Source: Xanthobacteraceae bacterium (lineage in GTDB: Bacteria; Pseudomonadota; Alphaproteobacteria; Rhizobiales; Xanthobacteraceae). Taken from it: DNA of 32,520 bases. Below are positions 16,243 to 24,208 of this stretch, piece after piece (within the stretch, counting starts at the first letter, position 1; every line of letters starts with the position of its first letter). The translations under genes and the position numbers were made by a program. The notes below the pieces were generated by a model. It was given only the letters and a program-made list of their open reading frames with translations, did not search any database and was not told where the DNA came from. The DNA lies in contig JANQIP010000282.1 in the NCBI GenBank assembly GCA_028282095.1, positions 1-32,520 of the forward strand, given 5' to 3'.

Positions 16243-17883
16243 TTATTCGCTTTTCCCGGTGCGGTCGGGCGCGCCGTACCCACCGCCGCCACAACTCTCG
16301 ACAACCACGAGATCGCCTGCGTTGAGCCGGAGATTGGTCTTGCCCGGCAGTTCGAAACTGCGGCCGTCGGTCGTGTTCACCGTGACGCGAAACGGCGCGC
16401 CCGGCTCGCCCCTGTCGAGGCCGTAAGGCGGCACTAGCCGCCGTTCGAACATCGAGGTGACGGAAATCTCGGGCTCCATGATCCGATAGGCACGGTAGAG
16501 GCCGTCACCGCCGCAATGGCGGCCGCGGCCACCCGAGCCCCGTCGCAGCGCCTGGCGCTCGACCCGGATCGGATACTCGGCCTCGATGACCTCGGCCGGC
16601 GTGTTCATCACATTCGACATGTGAACGCGCAGCGCCGGCATGCCGTCGCGCTCGGCGCGGGCGCCTTCGCCACCGCCATGGACCTCGTAAAGCGTCGTCC
16701 ACACGCCGTCCCGGCGGCGTCCTGCGAACAGGATCAGCCCCGAAGTGGTCGGTCCGCCGGCGCTGGCGCGGCCGGGCAGCACCGGATCCAGTGCACGGAA
16801 TACGGCATCGGCGATGCGCTGCGAGGTCTCGTGATTGCCGCCGACCACGGGCTTGTCGATGCCCGGATTGAGCACCGAGCCCGGCCGCGTGACGATCGTC
16901 ATTGGCCGGTAGCAGCCGCCGCTCGGCTGGATATCCGGACCCAGCAGCGCCTTCATGCAGTAGAACACCGAGGCCGCGGTGATGAATGGCGTGGTGTTGA
17001 CCGGACCGCGCACGGCATCGTCGCTGGCGGAGAAATCGAAGGTGGCATCGCTGCCGGAAACCGTCACGCGCACGCGAATGGCGATGCGCTCCTGTCCGGA
17101 GCCGTCGTCGTCGAGCCAGTCGACGCCCTCATAGATCCCGTCCGGGACCGCCGCGATCGCCTCGCGCATCTCGGCTTCCGCGCGGTCATGGATCGCCGCG
17201 ATCGCGGCCATGACGGTGTCGAGCCCGTGCTCGGCAAAAAGCTGCTGCGCCCGCTCATCGGCAATGCGTGTCGCGGCAAGCTGGGCGAGAATGTCGCCTT
17301 CGCGTTCGGCCGCGCCGCGCACATTGGCAAGAACGAGGTCGAGCTTCTCCCGGTCCAGTCCGTCCGCGTTTGCGATCCGCAGCGGCGGAATGCGCAGGCC
17401 CTCCTGCCAGGCATCGGTCGCGTTCGGCACATAGCTGCCCGGCAAGGCGCCGCCGGTATCGGCCCAATGGGCGAGCGATACGGCGAAAGCGCGGATGGCG
17501 CCGCCTGCGAAGACCGGGCGGATCGCCTTCACATCGGGCAGGTGATTGCCGCCCACTTCGGGAAGATTGAGCAGCCAGACATCCTGCGGGCGCAATTGCG
17601 CCTTCGGCACGCGCTTGAGGAACTCGCGCACCGTGAAGCTCATGACGCCGAGATGCATCGGCACGTCGCGCCCCTGCGCGACCAGAAAGCCGTCGGCATC
17701 GGTCAATGCCGAGGAGAGGTCGCCGGCTTCGCGCAAGAGCGGTGAGCGCGCCGAGCGCATGACGATCAGCGACATTTCTTCGGCGATCGAGGTGAGGCCG
17801 TTGCGGATCACCTCCAGCGAGACAGGATCGACGCCGACCGTCATCCCGCTCGTTCCCGTGGCGCGCGCTTCCATGCTCCTCAT
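16243..17883 (-). CDS. hyuB: Hydantoinase/oxoprolinase family protein, HyuB subunit
   Basis: A 546-residue HyuB-type subunit; partner of HyuA in ATP-dependent opening of cyclic amides (N-methylhydantoin, 5-oxoproline, caprolactam in characterised relatives). N-terminal VDPVSLEVIRNGL and the following AEEM, then GDLSSALTD, are classic, and the C-terminal GSGGRGRHCGGDG motif is present. Length is close to the usual 520-600. The start is ATG 17883, overlapping the hyuA stop codon as ATGA, so translation is coupled; a further open 97 codons upstream shadow hyuA. A second ATG three codons on is also possible. The substrate is unassigned; the neighbouring aminotransferase argues for a lactam that opens to an amino acid. 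Confidence 0.92.
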   Translation of the reverse strand: MRSMEARATGTSGMTVGVDPVSLEVIRNGLTSIAEEMSLIVMRSARSPLLREAGDLSSALTDADGFLVAQGRDVPMHLGVMSFTVREFLKRVPKAQLRPQDVWLLNLPEVGGNHLPDVKAIRPVFAGGAIRAFAVSLAHWADTGGALPGSYVPNATDAWQEGLRIPPLRIANADGLDREKLDLVLANVRGAAEREGDILAQLAATRIADERAQQLFAEHGLDTVMAAIAAIHDRAEAEMREAIAAVPDGIYEGVDWLDDDGSGQERIAIRVRVTVSGSDATFDFSASDDAVRGPVNTTPFITAASVFYCMKALLGPDIQPSGGCYRPMTIVTRPGSVLNPGIDKPVVGGNHETSQRIADAVFRALDPVLPGRASAGGPTTSGLILFAGRRRDGVWTTLYEVHGGGEGARAERDGMPALRVHMSNVMNTPAEVIEAEYPIRVERQALRRGSGGRGRHCGGDGLYRAYRIMEPEISVTSMFERRLVPPYGLDRGEPGAPFRVTVNTTDGRSFELPGKTNLRLNAGDLVVVESCGGGGYGAPDRTGKSE

Positions 17884-19913
17884 GGCGCCTCGCCGACGGT
17901 GATGAGCAGGTGCCCGCGCGCGTCCGGCACGAGGCTCGCGCCGGGCGGAACGACGACGGTCGAGAACGCATCTTCGATCACTGCCGGGCCGTGAACGGTC
18001 TCGCCCGCTGCCAGGGCCGAGCGGTCGCACCGCCGCGTCATGCGCTCGCCGCTGCGGTCGAAAAGGCAAGGGCCCGTGCCGCCCGCAGCGCTCACGGCGG
18101 CCGGTGGCACCGTGAGTGCGGCAATATCGGCGCGCGGCGCGGCGACGCGCATGCGGATCGCGGTCAGCTCCCACGGCTCGTCGGTCGCAAAGCCGTAGAG
18201 CCGGTAATGCTGCTCGAGAAAGTCACGACCAAGCCGGCCGGAATCGGAGAAATCGGGCGCGGCGATCTCGACCGCATAGCTCTGCCCGCGATAGCGGATC
18301 GCAGCCGTCTCCTCGACCGCTAGTTCGTCGACCGCAAAGCCCGCGGCGAGCAGCGGAGCGGCGAGGCGTGCCCATAGCCGTTCGCGCACATCGTTGATCA
18401 GCCCCACGTTCCAGGTCTGCCTCGGCACACGCAAGGTCTGCTGCTGCGCATAGCCCATCTGTGCATGTACGCAGCCGAGTGCGGAAAACACGCTCGACTG
18501 TGCCGGGACGATCACCTGCGCAACGCCATAGGCGCGCGCGACCGCAACGGCATGCATCGGACCGGCGCCGCCGAAGGCGATGAGCGTGCAGCGCCTGCCG
18601 TCGATGCCGCGTTCGACGGTGACGCGCCGCAGCGCGCGCACCATCGCCTGGTTCGTGACCTTCACCATGCCGAGCGCGGTATCGCGCAGGTCCATACCCG
18701 CTTCCGCGGCAAGCTGCCCGATCGCGGCGCGCGCCGCTTTCTCATCGAGCCGCAACTCGTTGCCATACAGGCGGTCGGGATCGAGATAGCCGAGAAAGAG
18801 ATTGGCGTCGGTCACGGTCGGCCGCGACCCGCCGCGGCCATAACAGGCCGGACCCGGCTCGGCACCGGCACTCTCCGGGCCGACGCGCAGCACGCCGCGA
18901 TCATAAACGGCGATCGATCCGCCTCCCGCGCCGATCGATTCGACCGCCACCATGGATTGGCGCAGCGGGTGATCGTTGAGCTTGCGGTCGCTGGCGATTT
19001 CGGGCCTGCCTTGCGATACGAGACAGACATCGGTCGTGGTGCCGCCCATGTCGAAGCTGATCACATGGTCGAGCGCAAGCTCGCGCGCGACCTGTGCGGC
19101 GGCGGTGACGCCGGCCGCTGGTCCCGACATTGCAAGCGCAAGCGGCAGGTGGCGCACCGCCTCGGGCGAGGCCATATCGCCGCCCGAATGAAAGAGATGG
19201 AGACGTGCCTGTGCCGGCTTGCGTGCCTCCAGACTGTCGAGATAACCGGCGGCAAGCGGCATCACGCTCGCGCTCAACACCGTGGTTGCCGTGCGCTCAT
19301 ATTCGCGCGCCTCGGGATTGACCCGATTGGAGACCGCGACATAGGCGAAGCGCTCGCCGAGGCGCGCGGCGAGCCGCTCTTCATGGGCCGGATTGGCATA
19401 GGAATGCAGGAGTGAGATCGCCACCGCCTCGGCGCCGCCGGCCGCGAGCTCCGAGGCCAGCTCGTCGATCTCGCTATCGACAAGCTCGCGCAGCACATTG
19501 CCGTGATGGTCGCACCGCTCATCCACCTCGAAGCAGCGTGCATCGGGAACGAGCGGGTCGAGCTTCGGCTTGCGGTCGAGGCGGTAGAGATAGCGGCGGT
19601 TCTGCCGTCCAATGGCGAGCGTATCGCCGAAGCCCCTGGTCGAGACCAGCGCCGTGCGTGCGAATCTGCCTTGGACGATCGCGTTGGTGACCATGGTGGT
19701 GCCGTGAACGAGGTCGCCGACCTCCGCCCAGTCGAGGCCGACGGCCGATAGCGCCGTAACAAGGCTCGCGACGCGATCGCCGGACCGCGTCAGCACTTTG
19801 CCGGTGCGTGTTGCACCTCCGGCCCGCGGCAGCGCCACGACATCCGTGAACGTGCCGCCAATATCGACGCCGACCAGCCAGTCGCCTGCGCTGCTCGTCG
19901 CCATGTCCGTCAC
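17880..19913 (-). CDS. hyuA: Hydantoinase/oxoprolinase family protein, HyuA subunit
   Basis: A 677-residue HyuA-type ATPase subunit with an actin/ASKHA-like fold. The N-terminal phosphate-binding loop DIGGTFTD (17-24), HGTTMVTNAI near 70-79, the second loop DMGGTTTDV (288-296) and ESIGAGGGS are all intact, so ATP use is expected. Length matches N-methylhydantoinase A. It forms the enzyme with HyuB. The start is GTG 19913, overlapping the aminotransferase stop codon as GTGA; ATG 19904, three codons in, is an alternative. The overlap chain aminotransferase-hyuA-hyuB implies tight stoichiometric expression. Acetone carboxylase and 5-oxoprolinase share this fold but are less consistent with the neighbours. 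Confidence 0.93.
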   Translation of the reverse strand: MTDMATSSAGDWLVGVDIGGTFTDVVALPRAGGATRTGKVLTRSGDRVASLVTALSAVGLDWAEVGDLVHGTTMVTNAIVQGRFARTALVSTRGFGDTLAIGRQNRRYLYRLDRKPKLDPLVPDARCFEVDERCDHHGNVLRELVDSEIDELASELAAGGAEAVAISLLHSYANPAHEERLAARLGERFAYVAVSNRVNPEAREYERTATTVLSASVMPLAAGYLDSLEARKPAQARLHLFHSGGDMASPEAVRHLPLALAMSGPAAGVTAAAQVARELALDHVISFDMGGTTTDVCLVSQGRPEIASDRKLNDHPLRQSMVAVESIGAGGGSIAVYDRGVLRVGPESAGAEPGPACYGRGGSRPTVTDANLFLGYLDPDRLYGNELRLDEKAARAAIGQLAAEAGMDLRDTALGMVKVTNQAMVRALRRVTVERGIDGRRCTLIAFGGAGPMHAVAVARAYGVAQVIVPAQSSVFSALGCVHAQMGYAQQQTLRVPRQTWNVGLINDVRERLWARLAAPLLAAGFAVDELAVEETAAIRYRGQSYAVEIAAPDFSDSGRLGRDFLEQHYRLYGFATDEPWELTAIRMRVAAPRADIAALTVPPAAVSAAGGTGPCLFDRSGERMTRRCDRSALAAGETVHGPAVIEDAFSTVVVPPGASLVPDARGHLLITVGEAP

Positions 19914-21286
19914 GTATCGCCGAACTCGCGTGCGGCGTCGTCGAGCGTGCGCTCGAGCCGATCGAACAGGTCATCGATCTCCGATTCGGTGATGATGAGC
20001 GGCGGGCACAGCGCGATCGTGTCGTTGACCAGCGCCCGGACGACGAGGCCGTGGTCGAGCGCCTTGTTCATGGTCCAGCCGCCGACCTTGCGTTGCGGAT
20101 CGAAATTGCGCCGCGCCGCCTTGTCGGCAACGAGCTCGATCCCGCCGATCAGTCCGGCGCAGCGCGCCTCGCCCACCAGCGGACGCTCGCCGAGCCGCTC
20201 GATCCGCCGGCGGAATTGCGGAATGAGCGAACGCACATGGCTGCCGATATCGCGCTCGTCATAGATGCGCTGGGCTTCGAGCGCGACGGCGGCGGGGACC
20301 GGGTGCCCGGTATAGGTAAAGCCCATACCGAACGACCCGAAACGGCGGCTGCCTTCGACGACCGCCTGATAGATCGGCTCCGTCATCATCACGGCGGCGA
20401 TCGGCTGATAGGCGGACGACAGCGCCTTGGCGATGGTGATCAGGTCGGGCTTGAGGTCGTAGACTTCGCAGGCAAACCTCTGTCCGGTGCGATAGAAGGC
20501 GCTGATCACCTCGTCGACGATGAACAGAATGTCGTGCCGGGCAAGAATGGGCTGGATTTTCTCGAAATAGCCCTTGGGCGGCGGCACCACGCCGCCGGCG
20601 CCGAGAAACGGCTCGGCGATGAAGGCGGCAACGGTATCGGGCCCCTCGCGTTCGATCAGCGCTTCGAGATCGGCGGCAAGGCGCGCGCTGAACTCCTCTT
20701 CGCTTTCGCCGGGCTCGGCGTAGCGATGATGATGCGGGCAGTGGGTATGCAGAATGCCGGCGATCGGCAGGTCGAAAGCCTGCTGCGCATAGGCAAGGCC
20801 GGTCAGGCTGCCGGAGGCGACGGTGATGCCGTGATAGGCGCCCCAACGCGCGATGATCTTCTTCTTGTTCGGCCGGCCGAGGACGTTGTTGTAGTACCAG
20901 ACCAGCCGGACCTGGGTGTCGTTCGCTTCCGAGCCGGAACTCGCAAAGAACACTTTCGACATCGGCACCGGCGCGCGACTCACCAGATAGTCGGCAAGCT
21001 CGATCGCGGGTTCGGTCGCCTTATGTGTGAAATTATGATAAAAGGGCAGGGTATTGAGCTGGCGGGTCGCCGCCTCGACAAGCCGCTTCTCGCTGAAGCC
21101 GAGCGCCGTGCACCACAGGCCGGCAAGGCCCTCGATATAGCGCTTGCCCGCATCGTCATAAACATAGATGCCCTCGCCGCGCGAGAAGATATGCGGACCG
21201 ACCTGGGCATGGAGATCGGCATTGGTGTAAGGGTGCAGATGGCTGCGAATGTCGCGGGCATGCGGCGAGTTGACGTTGAGGTTCAA
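19910..21286 (-). CDS. Class III (omega) aminotransferase, PLP-dependent
   Basis: A 458-residue fold-type I aminotransferase of the group that includes putrescine-, beta-alanine- and taurine-pyruvate transaminases. Residues visible are the PLP phosphate-binding SSGSEAN (116-122), Tyr 151-His 152 that stack on the cofactor, Asp 258 in FIVDEVI that pairs with the pyridine nitrogen, and Schiff-base Lys 287 in TIAKALS. It should convert a terminal amine or omega-amino acid to an aldehyde. The start is a TTG at 21286 with GGGGAA just upstream; no ATG exists before the conserved core. It is the first gene of the long minus-strand operon, and a family A repeat ends about 70 nt upstream. Confidence 0.94.
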   Translation of the reverse strand: MNLNVNSPHARDIRSHLHPYTNADLHAQVGPHIFSRGEGIYVYDDAGKRYIEGLAGLWCTALGFSEKRLVEAATRQLNTLPFYHNFTHKATEPAIELADYLVSRAPVPMSKVFFASSGSEANDTQVRLVWYYNNVLGRPNKKKIIARWGAYHGITVASGSLTGLAYAQQAFDLPIAGILHTHCPHHHRYAEPGESEEEFSARLAADLEALIEREGPDTVAAFIAEPFLGAGGVVPPPKGYFEKIQPILARHDILFIVDEVISAFYRTGQRFACEVYDLKPDLITIAKALSSAYQPIAAVMMTEPIYQAVVEGSRRFGSFGMGFTYTGHPVPAAVALEAQRIYDERDIGSHVRSLIPQFRRRIERLGERPLVGEARCAGLIGGIELVADKAARRNFDPQRKVGGWTMNKALDHGLVVRALVNDTIALCPPLIITESEIDDLFDRLERTLDDAAREFGDT

Positions 21287-21355
21287 AGCACTTCCCCTTG
21301 ACGGTTCCGAAAGGGCCGGCGCGCTCTACTTTGGCGAAACGCCGTCGCGCTCCGT

Positions 21356-21455
21356 GCGCGATTGATTGAGTTTGAATCAATCACGCTCCTCTTCTCTTTG
21401 TCTTGTCGCAAGATCTTTTCCGAAAAGTCTGCAACTTTTCGGGATCATGCTCTGG
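21356..21455 (-). repeat. Family A repeat, copy A6 (reverse orientation)
   Basis: The GATTGATTGAGTTTGAATCA / AATCACGCTC part, the AAAGAGAA linker on minus, and a CCGAAAAGT-TGCA-ACTTTTCGG hairpin are present, ending GATCATGCTCTGG. It lies in the leader of the catabolic operon, so it is probably transcribed if the promoter is further upstream. Confidence 0.8.
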
Positions 21456-21616
21456 CCCGATAGGCTCCACCAAACAACGTCGTCGGAGCAGATTCCGGCG
21501 GAGCGAGACGAAGCTCGCCACAGAAAGCGCGTCCCTGCAAGCGCCGGAGGGCGAATCGCGACCCTTGCGCAATCGACCTTGCTCCCGTTTCCGTCCCGCC
21601 CGCATGGGTATCGAGT

Positions 21617-21633
21617 GTTCCATTTTCCGGAAC
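21617..21633. promoter_or_regulatory. Candidate operator in AT-rich promoter region
   Basis: GTTCC-N7-GGAAC is an imperfectly spaced palindrome with TTCCGGAA inside it, immediately followed by AT-rich sequence that includes TATAAT at 21641-21646. IclR-family regulators bind short palindromes near their own gene and the divergent operon, so this is a plausible operator. No good -35 box is visible with the TATAAT, and the assignment is inference from position and symmetry. Confidence 0.3.
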
Positions 21634-21701
21634 TATTTTCTATAATTCGAACGCAATTGAACTCATAAGGCACGCGGCGAGTCAAGTGGACGGCCGCACC
21701 G

Positions 21702-21806
21702 CTAGAGCATGATCCCGAAAAGTTGGCAGACTTTTCGGACAAGATCATGCGACAGAACAAAGAGAATTAGAGCGCGATCGATTCAACCTGAATGGATCGC
21801 GCTCTA
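21702..21806 (+). repeat. Family A repeat, copy A7 (complete)
   Basis: The reference copy: bounded by CTAG on both sides, with GAGCATGATCCCGAAAAG, the first palindrome, the AAAGAGAA linker and the GAGCGCGATCGATTCA / TGAATGGATCGCGCTC palindrome. It is nearly identical to 1-99. Confidence 0.9.
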
Positions 21807-21844
21807 GCGCCTCTTTTTTGGTCGCTTGGTTTTTGTGATGCGGT

Positions 21845-21917
21845 TAGAGCATGACCGTGAAAAGCTGCCGGCCTTCAGAAAAGACCATGCGAGAAAACCA
21901 AAGAGAAAAAGGGCGTG
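21845..21917 (+). repeat. Family A repeat, degenerate copy A8
   Basis: AGAGCATGACCGTGAAAAGC, then an ACCATGCGAGAAAACCAAAGAGAAA stretch equivalent to the linker, with the second palindrome missing. It is directly followed by the family B copy. Confidence 0.6.
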
Positions 21918-22042
21918 CTAGTGATGCGGCACCAACGCTTGGGCTCGTCTCATTGTGTTGGTGCCGCATCACAAAGCATCGGATGAGCTAGCGTTCCTTA
22001 CCTGACGGTCCCGGGTCGGACCGTCAGAGAAGGAAACACTAG
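21918..22042 (+). repeat. Family B two-hairpin repeat, full copy
   Basis: The element starts and ends with CTAG. Hairpin one pairs GTGATGCGGCACCAAC with GTTGGTGCCGCATCAC over a loop of about 20 nt; hairpin two pairs TGACGGTCC with GGACCGTCA. The copy at 32393-32513 is its near-identical reverse complement. It ends 44 nt before the iclR start codon. Confidence 0.9.
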
Positions 22043-22086
22043 ATTCGATCTGAAGCAATCGCGCCATCGTCGTCGCTGGGGAAACG

Positions 22087-22860
22087 ATGACCGCCGAACA
22101 GAGCGTTCTTAGCCGCTACGCGTCTGTGCTCGAAGCGGTCGCTTCCAGTCCCAACGGACTCATCCTTGCCGAGATCATGCGGGCGACCGGCCTTCCGCGG
22201 GGAACCGTGCATCGCCTCATCCGGTCGCTGCTCAAGGTCGGCTTCATCGAGCAGCAGGACAATCGCAAGATCTATGTCCTCGGCGCACGCCTGACCTGCC
22301 TGCTGCACCGGCGGCTTGCGCGCGCGACCCTCGTCGATATCGCGCGTCCCGTCCTCGAACGGCTGGTGCAGCGGTTCAAGGAGACGGCATTCCTTGCCAA
22401 GCTCGACGGAGCGGTGGTCGAGTCGGCGGCGATGGTCATGCCGGAGCGCGACCGCCACGCCTATGTGCAGCCGGGCCGGGCCTTGCCTTTGCACGCGGCC
22501 GCATCGGCCAAGGCGATCTTCGCCTTTCAGGATGTTGCGCTTCTCGATCGCGCGTTGGAGGCGAAACGCCCGGCTTTCACCGACAAGACGCGGACAACGC
22601 GCAAGGAGGTGCTGGCGGAACTCGGCCGCATTCGCCGCGACGGCTATGCGGCGTGCTTGGGCGAGCTCGATCCGGGCGTTGTGAGCTATGCCTGTCCGGT
22701 TCGCGTTGCCGGGACTGTCATCTACAGCGTCGGCCTGGTCGGCATTGAGCAGGGTTTCGCCCGCTTTCCCGTCAGCAGCATGGTCGCGGCGTTGCGCGAG
22801 GCGGCCGAGCAACTCGGCGATCTGTTGTCAGGTTCACCCATTCAGGCGCCGGAATCGTGA
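22087..22860 (+). CDS. IclR-family transcriptional regulator
   Basis: A 257-residue regulator with an N-terminal winged helix-turn-helix (about 5-70; the LAEIMRATGLPRGTVHRLIRSL region is the DNA-binding helix pair) and a C-terminal IclR effector-binding domain (about 75-250), including PLHAAASAKAIFAF, GYAACLGELDPGVVSYACPV and a C-terminal GLVGIEQ strand. ATG at 22087 has GGGGAA 4 nt upstream. It is divergent from the aminotransferase-HyuAB-SDR-ALDH-Mo hydroxylase operon and is the only regulator near it, so it most likely senses a pathway substrate or intermediate. The effector is unknown; whether it activates or represses cannot be told from sequence. Confidence 0.94.
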   Translation: MTAEQSVLSRYASVLEAVASSPNGLILAEIMRATGLPRGTVHRLIRSLLKVGFIEQQDNRKIYVLGARLTCLLHRRLARATLVDIARPVLERLVQRFKETAFLAKLDGAVVESAAMVMPERDRHAYVQPGRALPLHAAASAKAIFAFQDVALLDRALEAKRPAFTDKTRTTRKEVLAELGRIRRDGYAACLGELDPGVVSYACPVRVAGTVIYSVGLVGIEQGFARFPVSSMVAALREAAEQLGDLLSGSPIQAPES

Positions 22861-22906
22861 CGATCGGGTCTCTTGCCGATCGTAACGGGCCGCCTTCAGG
22901 ACGGCC
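22860..22906. terminator. Tandem hairpins between convergent genes
   Basis: ACGATCGG / CCGATCGT with an 8-nt loop begins at the last base of iclR, and GGCCG / CGGCC follows. They lie in the 76-nt gap between convergent iclR and the TPR lipoprotein gene and may stop transcription from both sides, although no T-run follows. Confidence 0.4.
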
Positions 22907-22936
22907 TCATGGGGTGGCCGGGAAACGCCAAACGCG

Positions 22937-24061
22937 TCAGTTGTAGTTGGTGTAGGTCTTGTTCGGATCGCCGCCGACGCGCTTGAATCCATCGATCGCC
23001 GCCCGGTAGTCGCGACGGATGGACAGCGCCCGCGCGTAGCAGCCGGCGGCCCTCTCGTTGTCGCCGCTGCGTTCGTAGACAAGGCCGCGGCTGGTCCAGG
23101 CGCGATAGTTCTGCGGCTCGATCTGCACCGCGTCATCGAAGTCGTTGGCGGCGGCCTTGAGATCGTTGACGGCAAGATAGCTCAGGCCACGCGCGACGAA
23201 TGGCTCGCCCTGCTGCTGCGACAGGCCGATCGCCGTCGAGAAATCGTCGATCGCATATTGGTGCTGACGCTGACTTTGATAGAGCAGCCCGCGATTGTAA
23301 TAGGCCTGCGCATTGTCCGGCCGGATCTGGATCGCCTTGTTGAAGTCCTGGAGCGCGTCGAGCAACTCGCCCTTGTCGCGCTGGACCATGCCGCGGCCGA
23401 CATAGGCGACCGCATAAGAGGGCTCGATTGTGAGCGCGCGATTATAGTCGGCAAGGGCTAGATCGAGCCGGCCAAGCTGGCGGTTGACGAGACCGCGATT
23501 GGCATAGGCCTGCGAATATCTGGGATCGAGCGCGATCGCCTTGTCGAAATCGGCGAGCGCGTCCCGGTAGCGGCCGGACTGGCCGAGCACCGAGCCGCGC
23601 ATATTGAAGGCCTGGGGATCGCTCGGATTCTGGGTGACGACCCGGGACAGCGAGGCGAGATTGGCGGGCGAGGCGGCCGAACTCGTATCGTCCATCGGGC
23701 TCGTCGGCATGTTCATCATCGACGAGCAGCCGGCGAGCACAAGGCCGGCAAGCGCCGGACCGGCCAGCGCGCGGATGCGGCTCGGGCCGGCTGCGCGGCG
23801 GCGCGGCGGCGCATCGTCCGTTGAGATGGAATCGGGGGGGCAGGCGATCCGGTCGTCCCGGCGCAAGCGGGGACGCAGGGCAATGTAAGAAAACGGGACT
23901 CCCGCGCTCGCGGGAATGGACGGAAAGCGGGCAGACCAATGCGCCAAAGCCCTCTCCGGCGATGGGAAGACCGATCCGCCAGGAAAAATACGACTAACAA
24001 AGGATAAACAGAGCGGATTTCGGAGTACCCGAAATCGAACTCGCTCGCGCCGCCCGGTCAT
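22937..24061 (-). CDS. TPR-repeat lipoprotein, start uncertain
   Basis: A protein with about six to seven tetratricopeptide units (34-residue periodicity; motifs such as YANRGLVNRQLGRLDLALADY) following a lipoprotein signal ending LAGLVLAGC. It is therefore probably lipid-anchored facing the periplasm, acting as a protein-protein scaffold; the partner is unknown. Coordinates give the complete open frame from the only in-frame ATG (24061), which would put more than 100 residues before the lipobox. About 25 of those residues are a translated family C repeat (23849-23932). The true start is thus likely downstream, but between the repeat and the signal there is no ATG or GTG, only a TTG at 23866 inside the repeat. 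Another frame offers an ATG giving MRRRAAA, which a one-base shift would join to the signal, so a frameshift is also possible. Confidence 0.8.
   Translation of the reverse strand: MTGRRERVRFRVLRNPLCLSFVSRIFPGGSVFPSPERALAHWSARFPSIPASAGVPFSYIALRPRLRRDDRIACPPDSISTDDAPPRRRAAGPSRIRALAGPALAGLVLAGCSSMMNMPTSPMDDTSSAASPANLASLSRVVTQNPSDPQAFNMRGSVLGQSGRYRDALADFDKAIALDPRYSQAYANRGLVNRQLGRLDLALADYNRALTIEPSYAVAYVGRGMVQRDKGELLDALQDFNKAIQIRPDNAQAYYNRGLLYQSQRQHQYAIDDFSTAIGLSQQQGEPFVARGLSYLAVNDLKAAANDFDDAVQIEPQNYRAWTSRGLVYERSGDNERAAGCYARALSIRRDYRAAIDGFKRVGGDPNKTYTNYN
23849..23932. repeat. Family C repeat within the apparent N-terminus of the TPR ORF
   Basis: CGTCCCGGCGCAAGCGGGGACG and a CCCGCGCTCGCGGG hairpin about 25 nt away have the same order and spacing as the intergenic copy at 4885-4960. 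In the minus-strand frame it is open and reads FPSIPASAGV and RPRLRRDD. Confidence 0.75.
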
Positions 24062-24208
24062 CGTCTCCTCAACGGCTGTGCTCGTGCGGTCGCCACCGCA
24101 CGATACGAATGAGGTCTTCGGTCAACCGATACAAGGAGAAAGGCGGCAAACTTGCGGCGCACGGAGATCGACAGCGGTGCTACGCCAGACCTTACCGGGC
24201 GCGATCAA

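Larger units (their letters stand above)
21287..22086. other. Repeat-filled divergent intergenic region (aminotransferase / iclR)
   Basis: 800 nt with no supportable gene. It contains three family A copies (21356-21455, 21702-21806, 21845-21917), one family B copy (21918-22042) and between the first two a unique stretch whose 21620-21670 part is strikingly AT-rich for this genome. That spot is the best place for promoters of the catabolic operon and possibly of iclR. Confidence 0.6.

Noticed and set aside
17884..18174. Extension of the hyuB frame upstream of 17883
   Set aside because: Overlaps the end of hyuA in another frame, is Arg-rich, and the ATGA overlap gives a natural start.
17880..19913. 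Acetone carboxylase or 5-oxoprolinase assignment for hyuA/hyuB
   Set aside because: Same superfamily, but no acetone carboxylase gamma subunit is present, HyuA and HyuB are separate rather than fused as in the large oxoprolinase, and the aminotransferase/Mo hydroxylase context suggests another cyclic amide.
21702..22042. CRISPR-like array made of clustered repeats
   Set aside because: The repeats are different families, not evenly spaced, about 100 nt long and palindromic; no cas genes are present.
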